Of a stretch of 64,000 nt of DNA, positions 9,254 to 19,126 are shown in pieces. Made by a program: the position numbers and the translations under genes. The stretch lies in contig NZ_BAAAEU010000023.1 of NCBI RefSeq assembly GCF_039523175.1, forward strand, positions 62,001-126,000, given 5' to 3'. Position 1 is the first letter of the stretch; every line of letters starts with the position of its first letter. Origin of the DNA: Dokdonella_A soli. Lineage in GTDB: Bacteria > Pseudomonadota > Gammaproteobacteria > Xanthomonadales > Rhodanobacteraceae. Under the pieces are notes generated by a model. The model was not told where the DNA came from. It saw nothing but the letters and a program-made list of their open reading frames with translations, and searched no databases.

Positions 9254-9267
9254 GTGAACACAGTCAC
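9254..9267. promoter_or_regulatory. Candidate CRP/Clp/Vfr-type binding site
   Basis: GTGA-N6-TCAC, the invariant core of CRP-family operators (GTGA at 9254-9257, TCAC at 9264-9267), with an A and a T extending the symmetry. Its centre, 9260.5, is about 70 bp upstream of the inferred pilM transcription start, close to the -71.5 spacing of class I activation sites. Vfr (Pseudomonas) and Clp (Xanthomonas) are known family members. Binding here is inference. Confidence 0.45.
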
Positions 9268-9394
9268 TTAGATCGAACTTCGCCCCTGACAGAAGACAAG
9301 GCGCCCCTTCCGGCACCTGTCCCGCGAAACCATATACGCTCTATACTCCGATACTTACCGCACGTACCTTGACTGGCATCACAAGTCCCGCCGC

Positions 9395-11878
9395 ATGACC
9401 CTATTTCTCCGACTGCTGCGCTATGCGCTGTACCTCGCGCTGGCCGGCGTCCTCCTCGGCGGCATCGCGATCGGTACCGCCTACTGGCTCATCTCGCCCC
9501 GGCTGCCTTCCGTCGAGACGCTCAAGGACGTGCGCCTGCAGGTGCCGCTCAGGATCAAGTCCGCCGACGACAAGCTGATTGCAACCTTCGGCGAGACGAA
9601 GCGCTCACCGGTGCGCATCCGGGATGTGCCGGAACGCCTGAAGAACGCGTTCCTCGCGGCCGAGGACGCCGACTTCTACACGCACCGCGGCATCGACCTC
9701 GGCGGCATCGGGCGCGCGGTCTGGTTGACCGTCACCACTGGCAGCAAGCATGTCGCCGGCGGCAGCACGATCACCCAGCAGGTGGCGCGCATGTTCTTCC
9801 TCAGCTCGGAAGTCAGCTACACGCGCAAGCTGTCGGAGATCTTCCTCGCGTTCCGCATCGAGAACGCGCTCAGCAAGGACGAGATCCTCGAGCTCTACCT
9901 CAACAAGAGCTTCTTCGGCCATCGTTCCTACGGCATCGCCGCGGCGGCGGAGTTCTACTACGGCAAGACGCTGGACCAGCTGACCCTGCCCGAATGCGCG
10001 ATGCTGGCGTCGATCCCGAAGTTCCCGTCGACCGGCAACCCGCTCAGTCGCCCGCAGCGCGCGCTCGAGCGCCGCGCCTACGTGCTCGGGCGCATGCTCG
10101 ACAACCGCTTCATCGACAAGACCGACTACGACGCCGCACTCAAGGCGCCTGATCTCGCGCAGCCACACGAGGCGCCGGTCGAGGTCGACGCACCCTACTT
10201 CGCCGAACTGGTGCGCCTCGAGGCGATCGACCGTCTCGGCAACAACGCGCTGACCGACGGCTACGTGGTCAAGACGACGCTCGATTCCGTGCAGCAGGAC
10301 GCGGCGAACCGCGCACTGCGTAGTGGCCTGTCGACCTACGACCAGCGCCACGGCTGGCGCGGCGCGGAAGCGCATGTCGACCTTGCCGCCGGCGCGACCG
10401 CGTCCGACTGGGACAACGCGCTCACCGACTACCGACCGCTCGCCGGGCTGATTCCGGGCCTGGTCACCGAGAGCGACAAGCAGCAGGCACGCGTCCATCT
10501 GGCGGACGGCCAGAACATTTCGTTGGATTTCGCATCGGTCGCTTGGGCGCACCCGCGCCTCGACGAAGATCGCCGCGGCGCCGCGCCCAAGAGCATCGAC
10601 GCAGTGCTCAAGCGCGGCGATATCGTGCGGCTCGTGCAGGACGCCGAAGGCGCCTGGAGACTCTCGCAGATTCCCGCCGCGGAAGCCGCGCTCGTCGCGC
10701 TCGATCCCGAGGACGGAGCGGTCGAGAGCATGGTCGGCGGCTTCAGCTTCCTGCGCAGCAAGTTCAACCGCGTGACGCAAAGCGCTCGCTCGCCGGGCTC
10801 CGGCTTCAAGCCGTTCCTGTATTCGGCCGCGTTCGACCACGGCTTCACGCCCGCCTCGGTGCTCAACGACGCGCCCGTGCAATTCCCCGACCCGTCCAAG
10901 CCCGACGGCGTGTGGACGCCGAAGAACGACGACGACACGTTCCAGGGCCCGATCCGGCTGCGCGAAGCGCTGGTGAAGTCGGTGAACCTCGTGTCGGTGC
11001 GCCTGCTCGACGCGATCGGCGTGCGCTATGCCCGCGAGTACATCACGCGCTTTGGTCTGAGCCCGGGCCAGATTCCGGAAAACCTGTCGATGGCGCTGGG
11101 CACGGCCAACGTCGCGCCGCTCGCGATGGCACGGGGCTATGCCGTATTCGCCAACGGCGGCTACCTGATCGATCCGTACCTGATCCGCGAGATCGACGAC
11201 CGCGAAGGCAACGTGGTATATCGCGCCGATCCAGCGATCGCATGCGCGAATTGCGCGGAACGGCAGAACGCTGATGCGTCATCCGCAGCAGCGACTACCG
11301 GAGCGGAAAGTACCGCGAGCGCGCTGAGCCCGATCGGCAGCGCGCTCGCCAGCACGGCGGCGCAGACGCCCGGCCAGCCGCATCTCGCCCCGCGCGCGAT
11401 CGATCCGCGCAACGCTTACCTGGTGACTTCGTTGATGCGCGACGTGATCCGGCGCGGCACCGGCTCCGCCGCGATGGTGCTCAAGCGCAACGATCTGGCA
11501 GGCAAGACCGGCTCGACCAATGACCACCGCGACGCCTGGTTCACCGGCTTCGACGCCAAACTCGTCGCGAGCTGCTGGGTCGGCTTCGACGACTTCAGCT
11601 CGCTCGGCCGCGGCGAGTTCGGTGCCAAGGCTGCCCTGCCGATCTGGATCGACTTCATGCGCGCCGCGCTGAATGACGTGCCGGAACAGCCGTTCGACAT
11701 GCCGCCCGGCATCACCAAGGTGCGCATCGATCCGGCCAGCGGCTTGCTGGCCACCGCAGGCGATGCCGGCGCGATTCTCGAGGTCATGAAGGCCGAGGAT
11801 GCAACCCGGCTCGCTTCGCAGCCGCCACCGACCGACGACAAGAACGGCGAGCAGCGCGAAGCCTACGACGTGTTCTGA
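9395..11878 (+). CDS. mrcA: Penicillin-binding protein 1A (bifunctional class A PBP)
   Basis: An 827-residue inner-membrane peptidoglycan polymerase and crosslinking enzyme. One N-terminal membrane helix (about 10-33) is followed by a GT51 transglycosylase domain with catalytic E90 in AAEDADFYTHRG and the GGSTITQQVARM motif at 122-133. An OB-like insert lies around 335-375. The transpeptidase domain carries SxxK (S469-G-F-K472), SxN (S529-V-N531) and KTG (704-706, GKTGSTND). The PGSGFKPF form of the active-site motif is slightly unusual (PGSSFKPF is commoner), but the essential residues are intact. Divergent from the pilus operon. A TATACT hexamer at 9342-9347 is a possible -10 element, without a clear -35. 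Confidence 0.97.
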   Translation: MTLFLRLLRYALYLALAGVLLGGIAIGTAYWLISPRLPSVETLKDVRLQVPLRIKSADDKLIATFGETKRSPVRIRDVPERLKNAFLAAEDADFYTHRGIDLGGIGRAVWLTVTTGSKHVAGGSTITQQVARMFFLSSEVSYTRKLSEIFLAFRIENALSKDEILELYLNKSFFGHRSYGIAAAAEFYYGKTLDQLTLPECAMLASIPKFPSTGNPLSRPQRALERRAYVLGRMLDNRFIDKTDYDAALKAPDLAQPHEAPVEVDAPYFAELVRLEAIDRLGNNALTDGYVVKTTLDSVQQDAANRALRSGLSTYDQRHGWRGAEAHVDLAAGATASDWDNALTDYRPLAGLIPGLVTESDKQQARVHLADGQNISLDFASVAWAHPRLDEDRRGAAPKSIDAVLKRGDIVRLVQDAEGAWRLSQIPAAEAALVALDPEDGAVESMVGGFSFLRSKFNRVTQSARSPGSGFKPFLYSAAFDHGFTPASVLNDAPVQFPDPSKPDGVWTPKNDDDTFQGPIRLREALVKSVNLVSVRLLDAIGVRYAREYITRFGLSPGQIPENLSMALGTANVAPLAMARGYAVFANGGYLIDPYLIREIDDREGNVVYRADPAIACANCAERQNADASSAAATTGAESTASALSPIGSALASTAAQTPGQPHLAPRAIDPRNAYLVTSLMRDVIRRGTGSAAMVLKRNDLAGKTGSTNDHRDAWFTGFDAKLVASCWVGFDDFSSLGRGEFGAKAALPIWIDFMRAALNDVPEQPFDMPPGITKVRIDPASGLLATAGDAGAILEVMKAEDATRLASQPPPTDDKNGEQREAYDVF

Positions 11879-11880
11879 GC

Positions 11881-12510
11881 ATGACCGGCCGGCATGACCG
11901 CGGCAGCCATGCGGCGACGCGCGCACCGGAGCTGCGGCGGCGCGTCGCGGTCGAGGCCGCGCGCCTGATGACCGAGGGCGGCCTGCGCGACTACCGCCAG
12001 GCGAAGCTGAAGGCGGCCGAGCGGCTCGGCATCTTCGACGAACTCAGCCTGCCGAAGAACAGCGAGATCGAGGAGGCACTGCGTGAACACCAGCGCCTGT
12101 TCCGCGGCGACGACCAGACACGCACGCTGCGCCGGCTGCGCGAGGTCGCACGCGAGGCGATGCGCTTCTTCTCGGACCACGAGCCGCGCCTCGTCGGCGC
12201 GGTGCTCGAAGGTACCGCCGACGCGCATTCGGCGGTCTGCCTGCACCTGTATTCGGACCAGCCGAACAACGTGATCGCGCATCTGCGCGAACACGGCATT
12301 CCCTACGAGGAGCAGACCCGGCGCCTGCGCGTGGACCGTGCGAGTGCGCGCGATTTTCCGGTACTGCTGTTCAGTGCCGACGACGCGGCGATCGACATCA
12401 CGCTGCTGCCATACGATCTGCTGCGCCAGGCGCCGCTCGATCGCATCAGCGAGAAACCGATGCAGCGCGCGTCCTTGGGCGCGCTCGAAATACTGCTCGA
12501 AAGCCGGTAG
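11881..12510 (+). CDS. Conserved hypothetical protein, possibly nucleotidyltransferase-like
   Basis: A 209-residue soluble protein whose ATG follows the mrcA stop by two bases, so it is probably cotranscribed. The N-terminal half is Arg/Glu-rich and helical (AARLMTEGGLRDYRQAKLKAAERLG). The middle (about 100-165) reads as alternating strands and helices: AVLEGTADAHSAVCLHLYSDQPNNVIAHLREHGIPYEE. A short acidic segment, VLLFSADDAAIDITLLPYD, follows. Homologues in Xanthomonadales are, as I recall, generally hypothetical or loosely called nucleotidyltransferases. I see no complete GS...DxD motif, so I do not assign activity. No signal peptide or membrane segment. Confidence 0.7.
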   Translation: MTGRHDRGSHAATRAPELRRRVAVEAARLMTEGGLRDYRQAKLKAAERLGIFDELSLPKNSEIEEALREHQRLFRGDDQTRTLRRLREVAREAMRFFSDHEPRLVGAVLEGTADAHSAVCLHLYSDQPNNVIAHLREHGIPYEEQTRRLRVDRASARDFPVLLFSADDAAIDITLLPYDLLRQAPLDRISEKPMQRASLGALEILLESR

Positions 12511-12567
12511 CGGCTAGCCCTCGCGCCCGAATGCAGGCTGTTCCGGCTACCGATTACCGGCTACCGG
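12504..12567. repeat. Imperfect inverted repeat between convergent genes
   Basis: CCGGTAGC at 12504-12511 is matched by GCTACCGG at 12560-12567, with an additional CCGGCTACCG in direct orientation at 12543-12552. It fills the space between the convergent ends of the gene at 11881 and gltA, and may act as a weak bidirectional terminator. No T-run is present. Confidence 0.4.
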
Positions 12568-12580
12568 TTTCCCGTCAGCG

Positions 12581-13873
<1,293 letters not shown>

Positions 13874-14187
13874 GACGAACTCCTGGCTGCGTAGCGCCGC
13901 ATCGCGCGCAACCGGTGCGAGGCGCTGCGGGCGGATATATCTTTGGTGGACGACCGCGATACTACGATGCGGTCAACGCATGATTATTGCACGGCAACAT
14001 ATGCGTTTGCGGCATGCACGAATCAAGCTGCGATGAGGTCGAGGACGCTCCCGCGGAATGACAAAATGTTCATCCGCCGCGCGGAAACGCAAACGCCGGC
14101 CATCGGCCGGCGTTTGGATGACTCGATCGAACTGGACCCCGGATCAGCGTACATCCCTGTACTGTCCGGGGTGAGGTCATCCTGACC
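13874..14187. other. Intergenic region between gltA and rpmE2
   Basis: This gap of about 314 bp has no convincing coding frame: short plus-strand frames (for example 13943-14185) lack codon bias and any recognisable product. The left part should carry the gltA promoter and leader. The right part is packed with dyads: 14091-14101/14105-14115, 14136-14143/14165-14172 (ACCCCGGA/TCCGGGGT around a 21-nt loop) and 14174-14179/14183-14188. Confidence 0.6.
14091..14115 (-). terminator. Putative terminator downstream of rpmE2
   Basis: A perfect 11-bp GC-rich stem (AAACGCCGGCC with GGCCGGCGTTT) around a 3-nt loop. On the minus strand it is followed by GCGTTTCC, a poor T-tract. It lies 73 bp past the rpmE2 stop, with a second hairpin at 14136-14172 in between. 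Confidence 0.5.
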
Positions 14188-14430
14188 TTACTTCGCGTAG
14201 CGGCGGCGGAACTTGTCGACGCGACCGGCAGTGTCGACGATCTTCTGCTTGCCGGTGAAGAACGGGTGCGAGTGGCTGGAGATTTCCACCTTGATCAGCG
14301 GATATTCCTGGCCGTCCTCCCACTTGATCGTGTCCTTGCTGGACATCGTCGACTGCGTCAGGAACGCGAAATCGCTGGAGATGTCCTGGAACACGACCGG
14401 CTTGTAGTTAGGATGGATGTCGGTTTTCAT
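14188..14430 (-). CDS. rpmE2: 50S ribosomal protein L31, type B (zinc-independent)
   Basis: An 80-residue ribosomal protein: MKTDIHPNYKPVVFQDISSD ... SSHSHPFFTGKQKIVDTAGRVDKFRRRYAK. It contains no cysteine, so it is the zinc-free (C-minus, YkgM-like) paralogue rather than the CxxC zinc-ribbon form. The ATG at 14430 is chosen by family alignment; the frame stays open to 14529 but that extension resembles no L31 protein. In bacteria with both forms the zinc-free copy is usually Zur-repressed. No Zur box is apparent here. Confidence 0.95.
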   Translation of the reverse strand: MKTDIHPNYKPVVFQDISSDFAFLTQSTMSSKDTIKWEDGQEYPLIKVEISSHSHPFFTGKQKIVDTAGRVDKFRRRYAK

Positions 14431-14532
14431 GGGCTCGGTTCCGCTGCTGGGCGGGATAAAAGAGCGGCAGTTTAACCGGCCCTGCCCAGCCCGTGCAAGT
14501 CGCCGGACCAAAACCGCGCGAATCAGCACGAA

Positions 14533-15471
14533 TCAGGCGGCGCCCGGCGCGCCGAGCGCCGCCCCGACCATCGCCTCGAAGTGTGTCTGGTCGACATCCA
14601 GCACGATGCGCGCATTCACGGGGTGGCCGCAGCGGTCATCCCAGTCGACCACGGTCGCGCCGCGGGTCAGCGCGCCGGCCAGCTCGATGCCGATGTGATG
14701 GCGCTCGGCGCGCCGGACGATGCCCGGCTCCAGCGCAACCGCCATGGCCAGCGCGTCGGCCACGACCATGCCGTGGCGCCCATGCGACTGGTTGAACGCG
14801 CGTGCCTTGCGCGAAATCGCCGCGTAAAACCTCGCCCGCTCGGTGTCCGCCGCGACCATGCAATCGAAGCGCTCGAACGCGATCGCATGACGGACACAGG
14901 CTTCCCAGTCGACCAGATCGAATTCCGGCCAGCCCGAAAACACGACCTGCGCGGCCTCCGGATCGAAGCCGATATTGAACTCGGCCGGCACCAGATGCGT
15001 GTTGCCGCGCCCGGTCACGGCGCCGCCCATGATGACCAGCCGCGCGATGCGCGAGGGCAGCTCCGCATCGAGACGCAACGCGAGCGCGAGATTCGTCAGC
15101 GGCGCGAGCGCGACCAGCGTGAGACGGCCCGGCCGCTCCCGGGCGAGCCGTACGATCGCGGCCGCCGCGTGCTCATCGGCCGCCCGGCGCGCGGAGCGCA
15201 GATAACCGGTATCGCCGAAGCCGTCCGCGCCATGCACGAAGCCGGCATCCGCAGCCGGCAGCACCAACGGTACGGGGCAGCCCGCGAACACCGGCGTGTC
15301 GGTCCCGATCACATCGATCAGTCTCAACGCATTGCCGACCGTGTGCGCGAGCCCGACATTGCCGGCTGCGATCGACAGGCCGGCGACCTCGGCGTGCGCG
15401 TGGGCCATCAGGATCGCCAGCGCGTCGTCCACGCCAGGGTCGGTGTCGATCAGCAGTTCATGGGCTTGCAC
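14533..15471 (-). CDS. Inosine-uridine-type nucleoside hydrolase
   Basis: A 312-residue enzyme that hydrolyses the N-glycosidic bond of ribonucleosides to base and ribose (salvage). The N-terminal calcium-binding signature DTDPGVDDA (residues 9-17) is intact. IMGGAV (about 153) and EFNIGFDPEAA (about 169-179) are further family motifs, and the C-terminal part has the metal Asp region near VVADALAMA. Substrate preference (IU, CU or purine) cannot be read from the sequence. It runs downstream of the methyltransferase gene with a 9-bp gap, so recG, the methyltransferase and this gene may form one transcript. Confidence 0.9.
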   Translation of the reverse strand: MQAHELLIDTDPGVDDALAILMAHAHAEVAGLSIAAGNVGLAHTVGNALRLIDVIGTDTPVFAGCPVPLVLPAADAGFVHGADGFGDTGYLRSARRAADEHAAAAIVRLARERPGRLTLVALAPLTNLALALRLDAELPSRIARLVIMGGAVTGRGNTHLVPAEFNIGFDPEAAQVVFSGWPEFDLVDWEACVRHAIAFERFDCMVAADTERARFYAAISRKARAFNQSHGRHGMVVADALAMAVALEPGIVRRAERHHIGIELAGALTRGATVVDWDDRCGHPVNARIVLDVDQTHFEAMVGAALGAPGAA

Positions 15472-15480
15472 GGGAATCCT

Positions 15481-16227
15481 TCATGCGGGTTTGCGCGCGA
15501 CCACGACCGCGCGGGGGACGGTCCACGGAATGCGCTGTGTGGGCGTCGTCAGGTCGGCTTCGGCAAAGCCGGCATCGCGCAGGCGAGCGAGGATGTCGCG
15601 GCCGTAGTCGCGGAACGCGAGGATGCCGGCGCCATCGCGCAACGGATCGGTGTGATAGACCGGAGGATGCACGTGTTCGAGCGCGCCATCGCGCAGCCGC
15701 GCACGTTCGACCGTAAGTTCACCCTCATGCATCGGCACCGTGAATATCGTGACACCGCCTGGCCGCAGCACGCGCACGAGTTCGGCGAACGCTCGTGCGT
15801 CGTCGGGCACGTGTTCGAACACTTCGGTGTGAGTGACAAGATCGAAGCTCGCATCGGCGTAACTCAGTCGCTGGACATCCTCGCAGCGGATGCCGTCGCG
15901 CAACCCACCCGGCGCGACATCGGCAAAGTACTCCGAGGTCGCGAGGCTGCGCGCGGAGCGGCGCAGGAAGGCCACCAGCGGGCCGCGGGCCGACAGTTCG
16001 CACGCGTCGCATTCGCCGAGATGCGTGACCTGATCGCGCAGCGCCCAACCAAGCGCCAGGTGCACTGCCGAGGCCGCGCAACGCGTGCAACGCACGCCGG
16101 TTTCCTCGCGCTGCAGGCGCACGAACAGGCTCGGGCCACAATAAGGACAAGGTGCGGCGGCCAGCGCGAACTCGCGCGGCTTCAACAGGGCGATGCCAGC
16201 GCGCAGCCGGCTGACCCAGTGTGTCAT
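15481..16227 (-). CDS. SAM-dependent methyltransferase with N-terminal zinc ribbon
   Basis: A 248-residue protein. Two CxxC pairs (C27-P-Y-C30 and C47-T-R-C50) predict a zinc ribbon. The class I methyltransferase core then shows motif II/IV-like FDLVTHTEVFEHVPDD and LVRVLRPGGVTIFTVP. The usual glycine-rich motif I (GxGxG) is replaced by HLGECDACELSARGPL, seen in some Methyltransf_11 proteins, so SAM binding is likely but not certain. The ATG at 16227 follows the recG stop by four bases and has GGGAG upstream; an upstream start at 16263 would overlap recG. Substrate unknown; neighbourhood with glycan genes elsewhere is only suggestive. Confidence 0.8.
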   Translation of the reverse strand: MTHWVSRLRAGIALLKPREFALAAAPCPYCGPSLFVRLQREETGVRCTRCAASAVHLALGWALRDQVTHLGECDACELSARGPLVAFLRRSARSLATSEYFADVAPGGLRDGIRCEDVQRLSYADASFDLVTHTEVFEHVPDDARAFAELVRVLRPGGVTIFTVPMHEGELTVERARLRDGALEHVHPPVYHTDPLRDGAGILAFRDYGRDILARLRDAGFAEADLTTPTQRIPWTVPRAVVVARKPA

Positions 16228-16231
16228 GAAT

Positions 16232-18346
16232 TCAGGCTCCCGCGTATCGGGCTGCACCGCCAACCCACCGCGCGATCAGGCGTTCGGCAAGATTGGGATG
16301 ATCGCGCAGCAGGGCTTCGCCAACGCGGTGCACCGATGGTAGCAGGTGCGCATCGCGCGCAAGATCGGCGACGCGGAATTCGAGCTGGCCGGTCTGGCGC
16401 GTGCCGAGCAGCTCACCGGGACCGCGCAGTTCGAGATCCTTTTCGGCGATTCGGAAACCGTCGCTGGTTTCGCGCATGACCTCGAGCCGCGCGCGCGCCA
16501 TCCGCGACAGCGGCGTCTGGTAGAGCAGCACGCAACTCGACGCGGTGCTGCCGCGACCGACTCGTCCGCGCAATTGATGCAGCTGGGCGAGGCCGAGTCG
16601 CTCGGCGTTCTCGATCACCATCAGGCTCGCGTTCGGCACGTCGACGCCGACCTCGATCACGGTGGTCGCGACCAGTACGTGGGTTTGACCGGCCTTGAAC
16701 GCATCCATCGCGGCCTGCTTCTCCTTCGGCTTCAGGCGTCCATGCACGAGGCCGATGCGCAGCTCCGGAAGCGCTGCCGCAAGCTCCGCGAACGCGACCT
16801 CGGCGGCCTGTGCTTCCAACTGCTCGGACTCCTCGATCAACGTGCACACCCAGTACGCCTGGCGACCCTCGGCACAGGCTGCACGGATGCGCTCGATGAC
16901 TTCGCCGCGGCGCGCGTTCGAGATCGCGACGGTCTGCACCGGTGTGCGGCCGGGCGGAAGCTCGTCGATCACGGAGACATCGAGATCGGCGTACGCGGTC
17001 ATCGCCAGCGTGCGCGGGATCGGCGTCGCGGTCAGCACCAGCTGATGCGGCACGACATCGCCGCTGCGGCCCTTGTCGCGGAGGCTCAGGCGCTGGTGCA
17101 CGCCGAAGCGATGCTGTTCGTCGATGATCGCGAGACCAAGGCGGCGGAACACGACGCTCTCCTGCATCAGTGCGTGCGTACCGATCACGATCGGCGCGCC
17201 CGCCGCGACCGCGGCCAGCGCGGCTTCGCGCGCACGACCGAGCATCTTGCCGGCGAGCCATACCGGCTCGATGCCGAGCGGCTGCAGCCAGGCCCTGAAA
17301 TTGTTCCAGTGCTGCTCGGCGAGCAGTTCGGTCGGCGCGACCAATGCGGTCTGGGTGCCCGCCTCCGCCGCCGCCAGCGCCGCAAGCGCGGCGACCACGG
17401 TCTTGCCGGAACCGACATCGCCCTGAACGAGCCGCAGCATCGGCACCGGCTGCGCAAGATCGCTTTCGACCTCGGCGCCGACGCGCCGCTGCGCGCTGGT
17501 CAGCGCATATGGCAGACCCGCACGCAGCGCGGCACGCAGATGACCGTCACCGGCCAGCACCGGCGCGGCATGTCGGCGCATCTGCGCGCGCAGGCGCTTG
17601 AGGCTCAGGTGATGCGTCAGCAGTTCCTCGAACGCGAGGCGCTGCTGCGCCGGATGCCGGCCGGCCGCGAGTCCGGTGACATCCGCATCGGCCGGCGGCC
17701 GATGCACGGTGAGCAACGCATCACGCAACGAAGCGAACCGCAACGGTGCGCGCAGCGCGTCCGGGATCAACTCCAGCGCTGCATCGTCGGGCAGGCGATC
17801 GAGTGAGCGCGCGATCACGCCGGCGAGACGCTTCTGGCCGAGGCCTTCGGTAGTCGGATAGATCGGCGTCAGGCGATCTTCGGTGGCGACACGGGTCTCA
17901 CCGAGCACGCGTCTGTATTCGGGATGCACCATCTCCGGTCCGTGCGCGCCATGCCGGACCTCTCCATAGCAGACGAAACGCGCACCCGGCACGAACTGCT
18001 CGGCCTGCGCGCGATTGAAATGGAAGAATCTCAACGTGAGCGTCGCGCGCGAGTCGTCGCCGACCGCGACGCGCAGTTGCGGCCGGTAGCGGAACCCGCG
18101 CTCGACCGCCTCGACGACGCCCTCGACCTGCGCACTCTCACCGATACGCAGCTCGCGGATCGGCGTGATCCGGGTGCGGTCCTCGTAACGCAGCGGCAGG
18201 TGGAACCACAAATCCTGCACACGCTCGAGACCGAGCCGCGCGAGCGCCTGCGCCAGCGCCGGCCCGACACCGGCGAGCGCGGTCACGGGCGTGAGGCCGG
18301 AATCGGGCGTCGGTACGGCAACACGCTGGCGGACCGCTGGTGGCAT
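16232..18346 (-). CDS. recG: ATP-dependent DNA helicase RecG
   Basis: A 704-residue superfamily 2 helicase that remodels stalled forks and Holliday junctions. The N-terminal wedge/OB domain (about 50-145, YEDRTRITPIRELRIGE...) is followed by helicase motifs: Walker A GDVGSGKT at 309-316, APTELLAEQH (motif Ia), DEQH at 409-412 with FGVHQR, LTATPIPRTLAM (motif III) and VLVATTVIEVGVDVPNA with QLRGRVGRG (motifs V/VI). Length matches the family. The block spoT-ridA-recG is conserved in gammaproteobacteria. Confidence 0.97.
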   Translation of the reverse strand: MPPAVRQRVAVPTPDSGLTPVTALAGVGPALAQALARLGLERVQDLWFHLPLRYEDRTRITPIRELRIGESAQVEGVVEAVERGFRYRPQLRVAVGDDSRATLTLRFFHFNRAQAEQFVPGARFVCYGEVRHGAHGPEMVHPEYRRVLGETRVATEDRLTPIYPTTEGLGQKRLAGVIARSLDRLPDDAALELIPDALRAPLRFASLRDALLTVHRPPADADVTGLAAGRHPAQQRLAFEELLTHHLSLKRLRAQMRRHAAPVLAGDGHLRAALRAGLPYALTSAQRRVGAEVESDLAQPVPMLRLVQGDVGSGKTVVAALAALAAAEAGTQTALVAPTELLAEQHWNNFRAWLQPLGIEPVWLAGKMLGRAREAALAAVAAGAPIVIGTHALMQESVVFRRLGLAIIDEQHRFGVHQRLSLRDKGRSGDVVPHQLVLTATPIPRTLAMTAYADLDVSVIDELPPGRTPVQTVAISNARRGEVIERIRAACAEGRQAYWVCTLIEESEQLEAQAAEVAFAELAAALPELRIGLVHGRLKPKEKQAAMDAFKAGQTHVLVATTVIEVGVDVPNASLMVIENAERLGLAQLHQLRGRVGRGSTASSCVLLYQTPLSRMARARLEVMRETSDGFRIAEKDLELRGPGELLGTRQTGQLEFRVADLARDAHLLPSVHRVGEALLRDHPNLAERLIARWVGGAARYAGA

Positions 18347-18527
18347 CTGCCTAGCGTATCAAGCGCGGCCGCTGTGCGAAGCCCGACCGTTGCAACCCGC
18401 ATCAGGAAAGCCCGCCACCCACTGGAATCAGATGCGCGGAATTCCGGCGAAAGACCGCATGCCGCGCACGATGATCGAAGCAATCCGCGGGTAGTATTCC
18501 GCCGCCCCCTTCGGCCCGGAGCCCGAC

Positions 18528-19094
18528 TTGAACGAATTCGAGTACATCACGGTCCTGCTGTCGATCCTGATTGGCCTGGGCGTGACCCAATTGCTCTCGG
18601 GGATCGCACGACTGGTTCGCGATGGCCGCGCGCTTGCGCAGGCGTGGTGGGTCATGGTGCTGGTGGCCACGCTGCTGCTGGCGAATCTCCAGGTCTGGTG
18701 GGTGTCGTTCGGCTGGCGACACGTTGCCGACTGGACGTTCTTCTCCTACGTCTCCTTCATGATCCTGCCGGTGCTCCTGTACCTGCTGGCGTATCTGATC
18801 CTGCCGGCCGATCTGCACCTCGACGGCGCGGGGCTGGCGCGAACATTCATCGCCAAGCGCAAGCCGTTCTACACGCTCATTGCCCTGGTACCGGTGGCGT
18901 CTTTCGTGCAGCAATGGATGCTCGCGCACGCCGCGCCGCAGGCGGATCTGGACACGGGCCTGCGCGTGCTCTGGCTGGTGCTGGCATTGCCGGGATTCCT
19001 GTCCGGCCGCGTCGCGGTGCAGGCTGCGCTCGCAGTGACGTATTTCGTCCTGCTGGTCGCCTACATCAGCCTGCTGTTTGCGCGGATGGGGTGA
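18528..19094 (+). CDS. Small polytopic membrane protein of unknown function
   Basis: A 188-residue protein with about five predicted membrane helices (approximately 5-25, 40-62, 72-95, 112-130 and 145-185). It starts at a TTG at 18528 with GGAG seven bases upstream. Codon bias matches the neighbours. It begins MNEFEYITVLLSILIGLGVTQLLSGIARLVR, a pattern seen in unnamed bacterial membrane proteins. I recognise no catalytic or transport motif. It is inserted on the plus strand between ridA and recG, divergent from recG. Confidence 0.75.
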   Translation: MNEFEYITVLLSILIGLGVTQLLSGIARLVRDGRALAQAWWVMVLVATLLLANLQVWWVSFGWRHVADWTFFSYVSFMILPVLLYLLAYLILPADLHLDGAGLARTFIAKRKPFYTLIALVPVASFVQQWMLAHAAPQADLDTGLRVLWLVLALPGFLSGRVAVQAALAVTYFVLLVAYISLLFARMG

Positions 19095-19126
19095 TGTCGA
19101 CCAGCCACGTCGTCATCACAGAGGCC

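Noticed and set aside
13943..14185. Possible 80-residue plus-strand gene between gltA and rpmE2
   Set aside because: No codon bias or ribosome site, and it runs through three hairpins including a probable terminator.
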